Shown here: positions 59,306 through 64,000 of the stretch, piece by piece
Layout: each line of letters begins with the position of its first letter
Position numbering within the stretch: position 1 is the first letter of the stretch
Assembly: GCA_017469925.1 (NCBI GenBank)
Contig: JAFUFK010000005.1
Span: 84,684-148,683, forward strand
Source of the DNA: Bacteroidaceae bacterium
Lineage (GTDB): Bacteria; Bacteroidota; Bacteroidia; Bacteroidales; Bacteroidaceae
Direction of reading: 5' to 3'
DNA: 64,000 nt
The notes under the pieces: generated by a model
Seen by the model: only the letters and a program-made list of their open reading frames with translations
Told to the model about the DNA's origin: nothing
Databases searched by the model: none
Program-made: the position numbers and the translations under genes

Positions 59306-60757
59306 TCAGTTCTCCCGAACCTTGCCGAACGGGATGTTGATGCCAAAGGTGAAGTCGGCGTTGCTCTTGAGCGGAACGTACTGCTTCGAGAGTTTGCCGA
59401 GCACGTGGTCCATACCGATGAATAGGTTCAGACCGCGTGGGTGGATGTTGATGACGCCGCCTACGCTTGCTCCCTGAGTGCCCACGGCGGCCGACAGGGC
59501 GAATTCAAAAGCTTTCGCGGGCGAGAGGCTGATGCTTACTCGCTCTTCGTTCCAGCTATATACACCTTGTATACGCGTAGTCGAGAGCAGACCGAAACTC
59601 AGCTTGTCGTAAGAGGGCAGGGCATACTCGAGGCCTATGTTCAGGGTCGCGCCCAGCCCCTTGACTTTCGAGGTGGTCTCGCCGGCCTCCAGTTGGTAGA
59701 GGTCTTCCAGTCGGTCGTCCACGTCCTCCCATTGGTCTTCTATCTTCACGCCGTCGCCGTGTCCGACCTTAACGTCGTGGAAACCATCAAACTCAAAGGT
59801 TCCCCCGCGGTTGGCGGCTGTCAGGGTGTTGTTCCACTTGATGAAGCCCAGGTCGAGTAAGGCAGCGGACAGTTTGAGACCTTTCACGAGGTCCTGCTTG
59901 CCCATGTCCCATTCCGTACCAAAGTCGAAGGCAACGCCTCCGCCGCCGATACCTGGGTCTTTGACGTCGAGGTTATCGAAATCAACCTCCTGATAGGTAC
60001 GCGAGGCCTCGGGATGTCGCTTCATATACTCTGCGCTGCGCTCCTTCGTCTTCAGTTGACCCCAGGTCAGGCCCTTCATGCTTGCTTCTACGCTGGCGTT
60101 AGCCGTGGCGGTCCACTTATCCTCGGCCGAGAGGTCGAGGCTAAGGTTGTCAGCCTTCACGTCGGCACGGGCGCCACCCAGAAGAATCTTCATCTTGGCA
60201 CCAAAACGCCAGGCCTTGTTGATTTGGTGGCTGTGGCCCAGTCCCACTTCGACCCATCCGCTTGCTGTAGCGCCTACGTCGCTGATGTCGTAGTCCTTGT
60301 TCTGCAGGTTCTTCATCACGTCAAAGAACTCGTAGGGAATGTTAGCTCCCCCATTGGCGCGTACGGCGATGTTGAATGTGTTGAACCCATGGAAGCCTCG
60401 GAAACCAAAGCCGAAGACCTCTACGCGACTGTCGAGGAGCAACTTATTGTTGTTGTGAAAGTTTCCCATGACCTCCTTTACGCTGAGGTTGGGATTGAGG
60501 AAGGTCGTTAGCCCTTCGCCATTCGGGTTCTTGTAGAGCAAGTTCTTCAGGTTCAGGTTGCCATGAACGCCGAAGTTGATGTGTGATAGTCCGGGGAAGG
60601 CCACATAGCCCTTACGGTCATAAGCCTTCGCAGGGTTCATCTCATGGCCATAGGTGTAGCCGTCGAGGAAGTAAGCCGAATTCAGGTTTTGTGCCGATGC
60701 GTTGCCCGCCAAAAGCATGATGGCGACGCCCAGCATATATCTCATAGCCTTTTTCAT
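59306..60757 (-). CDS. DUF5723 family outer-membrane protein
   Basis: Probable outer-membrane beta-barrel of 483 aa. The signal peptide MKKAMRYMLGVAIMLLAGNASAQ is followed by the family opening NLNSAYFLDGYTYGHEMNPA, repeated beta strands with Phe/Gly (RVEVFGFGFRGFHGFNTFNI) and a C-terminus FGINIPFGKVREN ending near an aromatic strand. The function is unknown. It is 22 bp after the lipoprotein gene at 60780-62762, with which it may form an envelope complex. Confidence 0.85.
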   Translation of the reverse strand: MKKAMRYMLGVAIMLLAGNASAQNLNSAYFLDGYTYGHEMNPAKAYDRKGYVAFPGLSHINFGVHGNLNLKNLLYKNPNGEGLTTFLNPNLSVKEVMGNFHNNNKLLLDSRVEVFGFGFRGFHGFNTFNIAVRANGGANIPYEFFDVMKNLQNKDYDISDVGATASGWVEVGLGHSHQINKAWRFGAKMKILLGGARADVKADNLSLDLSAEDKWTATANASVEASMKGLTWGQLKTKERSAEYMKRHPEASRTYQEVDFDNLDVKDPGIGGGGVAFDFGTEWDMGKQDLVKGLKLSAALLDLGFIKWNNTLTAANRGGTFEFDGFHDVKVGHGDGVKIEDQWEDVDDRLEDLYQLEAGETTSKVKGLGATLNIGLEYALPSYDKLSFGLLSTTRIQGVYSWNEERVSISLSPAKAFEFALSAAVGTQGASVGGVINIHPRGLNLFIGMDHVLGKLSKQYVPLKSNADFTFGINIPFGKVREN

Positions 60758-60779
60758 AATCTTTGCGTGGTTATAGGGG

Positions 60780-62762
60780 TTAGTCGTCGTCATCGTCATT
60801 CAGGTCATAGGTGATGCCACCCTTTACGGTAGCCTTGATGTCGTGGATGCGTATGTGGGCCGTCTTGTATATGGTCTCGCCCTTGATGGACTCATTGATA
60901 CGGGCTTCGTAGGTCATGCCGTCGAGTCGGTTTACTCCGTTCTTTCCGGCCAGGGCATCATTGAGCGTGTGACCAGGCGCGGGCTCGAGGGTGATAGTGA
61001 TGTCGTAGTCCTTCGCATTAGGCGGGGCTTGTGCACTATTGACCTTAATGGCCGAGATGCGCTGACCATTCTCGTCAAGGGGAATCAGGGTAAGGGTAAT
61101 CTTCGCAGGCATGTTGCTATCGACCTTGCCCTTCAGTTCAATCTTACCCACGTCGAGCTTGTCCAGGTCCTCCAGATCTTCAATCCAGCCGCGCTCGGTA
61201 TCGCGATAAACCATCATGAACTCCTCACCGATGGTCAGCGGAGCAAATATCTTGTACTCTACACTCAGGTCGTACCGCTTCGTGACGTCGAAGTCTTTGG
61301 CCTCCAGCGTAACGGGAGCCACGCCTACGGTTATCTCTTCGGGAATTTTCTTGATAAGCGAAGCCACGTTGCCCGTGACATCGAGTGGTTTGGCCTGTTT
61401 GTATTCGTCGGGCATAAAGCGAGGCTTCGAGTTGGCCATATAATAGAGGTTGGTGCCCTGCTGGATGACTACGTTGCTGGCTGTAACCGTATTCCTTGTC
61501 GTTCCGACCGTACTGCCCAGCGTCAGGCCTGTCCGGGCGTCAGCCGTAAGTCCGCTGACTGCCTTGAGCAGGATGACGGGGTTCTCGAGGTCGAGCACTA
61601 CGTCGTCGTCGTTCAGGAAGTCGGGCATGTCTTCGAGGCGGATAGGCTCAATCTCTGCGATGTCGTGTTGTAGGGTACCCGTGACATTGGTCACGATGAT
61701 GTCGCGCATTTCGGCTGTTCCGTGCACGTCGATTTCCTTGGGCATGATGCTATGCATCGAGTTCTCCTCGTGTATTCGCTCGGCCACGCTGGGGTTCTTG
61801 GCCAGATATGCATTGAGCAAGGGCTCATCGACGTCGGCCGTATTGAAGCGGAAGATGCCTTGCACCTCGAACTCGCCGTTGGCCGTTACGGTACCTTGTT
61901 CGCCATCGGATGCGCTGTTGGGGGTGAAGACGAAGTGGCGCCCAGTGCTTAGGCCCTTGAAGGTGATGTCCAGTTCTACGCCCCGCTTGGCGCTAATCTT
62001 GATGTTCGTCTCGGTCAGGGGGATAATGGTCAGCCCCCGTGCCTCGTCCTTGCCGAACTCGGTAATGGTGTTCTTCACGACGGTGCTTCCTTCGCCATAG
62101 GCGGTAAAGACGCACGACGCGATTTCCATTTCATCGGGCAGGTAGAGCCGGCCATTCTCGAGGTAGAAGTACTCGAGCCAGTCGGGCAGTTCGGGCACAT
62201 AGACGTTGAGATGTGCCGTATTGTCCTTGATGGTAATGTGTTCGAGGGCACGCACGTCCTTGTTCACGTCGGCTTTTGCATCGGTGAAGGTGCTCTTGGC
62301 ATTGTCCTCCTCCGTCACTTCATATTCATAATAGTAGTCGGGCACCTCGAACTGTAGCGTGCCGGTGTTGATGGAAACCTTGCGACGGCCCGAGTGTTTG
62401 GCAGCCTCGTCGGCAGGATAGAAGGCGCTGAGGTCAACGTGTGTGTCGATATCGGTCAGGCCTGGGGAGACGCTGATCTCCTTTATCTCTATGGGTTCGA
62501 TATCGGCCTTGCCGTCCTGAACTATGGCGAAGCACTCGTTACCATTCTCGTCGGTGATGAACTGCACAATGCCGTCGTCTTCCAGGCTCATGAGATCCTT
62601 CAGCAGGATATCGCCTGTGCTCGATAGGGGCAGGGTGATGTCGGCCGTCGTGCCAATGGTCTTGTCGATGTGGTCGAGGTCGTAGCTTTCATCGATGCAA
62701 GAAAAAAGCAGGGTGGTGGCTGCAATGCACAGCACCACCCCTAACCTTGTTTGTCTGGTCAT
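60780..62762 (-). CDS. Large lipoprotein of unknown function
   Basis: The 660-aa protein starts MTRQTRLGVVLCIAATTLLF and has a lipobox LLFSC, so it is anchored in a membrane. The body is Asp/Glu-rich and beta-rich, with repeated segments of similar phrasing (ADITLPLSSTGDILLKDLMS, VDLSAFYPADEA, LNVYVPELPDWLEYFYLENG, TDARTGLTLGSTVGTTRNTV). It ends in an acidic run NDDDDD. I do not recognise a named family. Immediate neighbours are glucokinase (28 bp upstream) and DUF5723. ATG 62762 gives a standard lipoprotein signal; M at 62798 is possible but overlaps the glucokinase gene. Confidence 0.75.
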   Translation of the reverse strand: MTRQTRLGVVLCIAATTLLFSCIDESYDLDHIDKTIGTTADITLPLSSTGDILLKDLMSLEDDGIVQFITDENGNECFAIVQDGKADIEPIEIKEISVSPGLTDIDTHVDLSAFYPADEAAKHSGRRKVSINTGTLQFEVPDYYYEYEVTEEDNAKSTFTDAKADVNKDVRALEHITIKDNTAHLNVYVPELPDWLEYFYLENGRLYLPDEMEIASCVFTAYGEGSTVVKNTITEFGKDEARGLTIIPLTETNIKISAKRGVELDITFKGLSTGRHFVFTPNSASDGEQGTVTANGEFEVQGIFRFNTADVDEPLLNAYLAKNPSVAERIHEENSMHSIMPKEIDVHGTAEMRDIIVTNVTGTLQHDIAEIEPIRLEDMPDFLNDDDVVLDLENPVILLKAVSGLTADARTGLTLGSTVGTTRNTVTASNVVIQQGTNLYYMANSKPRFMPDEYKQAKPLDVTGNVASLIKKIPEEITVGVAPVTLEAKDFDVTKRYDLSVEYKIFAPLTIGEEFMMVYRDTERGWIEDLEDLDKLDVGKIELKGKVDSNMPAKITLTLIPLDENGQRISAIKVNSAQAPPNAKDYDITITLEPAPGHTLNDALAGKNGVNRLDGMTYEARINESIKGETIYKTAHIRIHDIKATVKGGITYDLNDDDDD

Positions 62763-62790
62763 ATGTGTCAATGGCTTGGTATGTAATAGT

Positions 62791-63798
62791 TTACGCAATT
62801 CCTTGGTTCAGTGCAACGCCCTTCTCCATAGCAACTTCCCATCCGAGGGCACTGGCTCCGAGTACGGCGGCCTTGGCGTCGTCGAGTTGGCTGATGAGTA
62901 TCTTGGCCTTGCCGCGGTATATCTTCAGTACGGTCTCCTCATAGGCGCGCTTGATGGGCTCCATGATGAGGTCGCCGGCTTTAGTGAGTCCGCCGAAGAA
63001 GATGAAGGCTTCGGGGCTGTTGAAGGCGGCAAAGTTGGCACATGCCTCGCCCAGCATACGGCCGGTGAACTCAAAGATTTCCTTTGCCACTTCGTCGCCC
63101 TTTGCGGCGGCGATGCTTACGTCCTTGCTCTCGATTTGGTCGAGGGGGATTTCGCGCAAGAGGGTTGGCTTGTCGGTCTTGCTGATGATTTCGCGGGCGG
63201 TGCGTGCTACACCCGTTGCCGAGCAATATGCCTCGAGGCAGCCTTTGCGACCGCAGCCGCACTCACGTCCGTCCTTTTCGACGATGACGTGCCCGAGTTC
63301 GCCAGCCATGCCGTCGCAGCCATAGACCATCTGTCCGTTGACGACGATGCCCGAACCTACGCCCGTGCCCAGGGTAATCATGATGAAGTTCTTCATGCCC
63401 TTGGCGGCTCCGTAGGTCATCTCGCCTATTGCGGCCGCATTGGCGTCGTTGGTCATGGCCACGGGTATGCCCAGGGCGTCGGAGAACATCTTGGCCAGGG
63501 GAACTACCTCGCGCCCCCACGAGAGGTTGGGCGCAAACTCGATGCAGCCCGTATAATAGTTGCCGTTGGGGGCACCTATGCCCATGGCGCTGATCTTTTC
63601 TATGCCGCCCACCTGGTCGATAATCTTGCGAAGCTCGACGAGACAATCGTCAACGTACTGCTGGGCATTATCGTTATGGCCGCGGGTCTTCACGGAGGTT
63701 TCTGCTACTACATGGGCGTCGGCATCGACGATACCGAACACTGAATTGGTGCCGCCAAGGTCGAGACCAATTACATAAGGCTTTTCGGGTGAAATCAT
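62791..63798 (-). CDS. ROK-family glucokinase
   Basis: Cytosolic sugar kinase (335 aa), most likely phosphorylating glucose. It has the phosphate-1 motif YVIGLDLGGTNSVFGIVDA, catalytic Asp in MTNDANAAAIGE, the phosphate-2 motif IMITLGTGVGSGIVVNG, and the ROK zinc motif ECGCGRKGCLEAYCS with the preceding GELGHVIVE. Typical of the polyphosphate/ATP glucokinases of Bacteroidota, which lack a glucose PTS. First gene of a six-gene minus-strand run through purL to the chromate transporter genes. Confidence 0.93.
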   Translation of the reverse strand: MISPEKPYVIGLDLGGTNSVFGIVDADAHVVAETSVKTRGHNDNAQQYVDDCLVELRKIIDQVGGIEKISAMGIGAPNGNYYTGCIEFAPNLSWGREVVPLAKMFSDALGIPVAMTNDANAAAIGEMTYGAAKGMKNFIMITLGTGVGSGIVVNGQMVYGCDGMAGELGHVIVEKDGRECGCGRKGCLEAYCSATGVARTAREIISKTDKPTLLREIPLDQIESKDVSIAAAKGDEVAKEIFEFTGRMLGEACANFAAFNSPEAFIFFGGLTKAGDLIMEPIKRAYEETVLKIYRGKAKILISQLDDAKAAVLGASALGWEVAMEKGVALNQGIA

Positions 63799-63830
63799 GA
63801 TAGGATAGGTTTGTTTTTACTAATGACGTA

Positions 63831-63860
63831 CAAAGATACAAAAAATATGCTAACGGCAAA
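63831..63860 (-). promoter_or_regulatory. Promoter of the glucokinase run
   Basis: Minus-strand TTTG (63857-63860), 18-bp spacer, TATCTTTG (63831-63838). The ATG at 63798 follows about 33 bp later. Confidence 0.65.
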
Positions 63861-63920
63861 AGACTTACGGGCGTTTTTTTTGTCGTTTCGGCTTCCGACC
63901 TTTGCCGATTGTCCTTTCGG

Positions 63921-64000
63921 CACAAAGCCTTAGGCGTTTCGACATAAAGACTTAGGTGTCTCGTCGCAAAGCCTTAGGCGTTTCGTCAAAAGGCCTTAGG
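63921..64000. repeat. 22-bp tandem array at the right edge, three full units and one partial
   Basis: Units begin at 63921, 63943, 63965 and 63987, with consensus CRYAAAGNCTTAGGYGTYTC then GW. Each is centred on GCCTTAGGC or ACTTAGGT. The array runs off the window. It lies about 60 bp upstream of the glucokinase promoter. Confidence 0.85.

Overview
The window looks like a piece of chromosome from a Bacteroidales bacterium, most likely a Prevotellaceae-type gut or rumen organism with fairly GC-rich coding DNA. Four things point there. Families largely restricted to Bacteroidota are present (DUF4492 with cydAB, DUF5606, DUF3276/PUR, DUF1599, the BT_3928-type DoxX protein, DUF5723, DUF4468, a long NusB and a BspA-type LRR protein). 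Promoters have the form TTTG-N19/20-TANNTTTG. Shine-Dalgarno sequences are mostly absent. Secreted proteins often have signal peptides ending in AQ. I see no rRNA, tRNA, CRISPR, prophage or intact insertion sequence.

Layout. 1-2.5 kb: a BspA-like LRR protein whose frame is cut by an in-frame TAG, behind a long structured leader. 2.6-7.8 kb (minus): a probable operon of a coiled-coil membrane protein, an orphan EIIC-GAT permease, a KduI isomerase with a signal peptide, an EamA transporter and trmB, ending at a hairpin terminator. 8-10.6 kb (minus): nadK and a fused ABC exporter. 10.6-14.8 kb (plus): pdxJ, a DJ-1 protein, ispD, recG. 14.8-18 kb (plus): a membrane-anchored winged-helix regulator followed by an outer-membrane beta-barrel gene that carries three 11-bp direct repeats in front of its promoter. 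18-22.4 kb (plus): a small membrane-anchored protein, an ECF sigma factor, an anti-sigma-like protein and a large secreted protein. 22.7-27.8 kb (minus): a seven-gene run ndk, M23/LysM peptidase, DUF1599, DoxX, tpiA, SPOR, folE. 27.9-32.7 kb (minus): a TolC/HlyD/two-permease efflux set. 32.9-35.8 kb (plus): cytochrome bd oxidase. 36.1-47.8 kb (minus): pepT, an S4 protein, a 1065-aa lyase-like secreted protein, an Lrp regulator, dnaG, GH20 and GH3, tightly spaced as if one operon. 48.4-49.1 kb: an AT-rich DUF4468 gene behind a large nested stem-loop. 49.2-51 kb (minus): pth, L25, DUF3276. 51.1-54.5 kb (plus): nusB, yajC, ybbR-like, coaE, DUF5606. 54.5-63.8 kb (minus): ROK glucokinase, lipoprotein, DUF5723, purL and a split chromate transporter.

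The most unusual signal is in the non-coding DNA. Intergenic gaps at 22.56-22.70, 47.92-48.08 and 63.92-64.00 kb, and more weakly at 35.89 and 7.86 kb, carry arrays with a strict 22-bp period. The sequence differs from locus to locus, yet the centre of each unit tends to be palindromic; in the best array palindromy is largely kept although the palindromic sequence changes from unit to unit. A second theme is short tandem repeats, of the kind that fill this genome's intergenic gaps, that have become coding sequence in linkers and signal peptides (EamA loop, sigma-factor linker, anti-sigma linker, two signal peptides).
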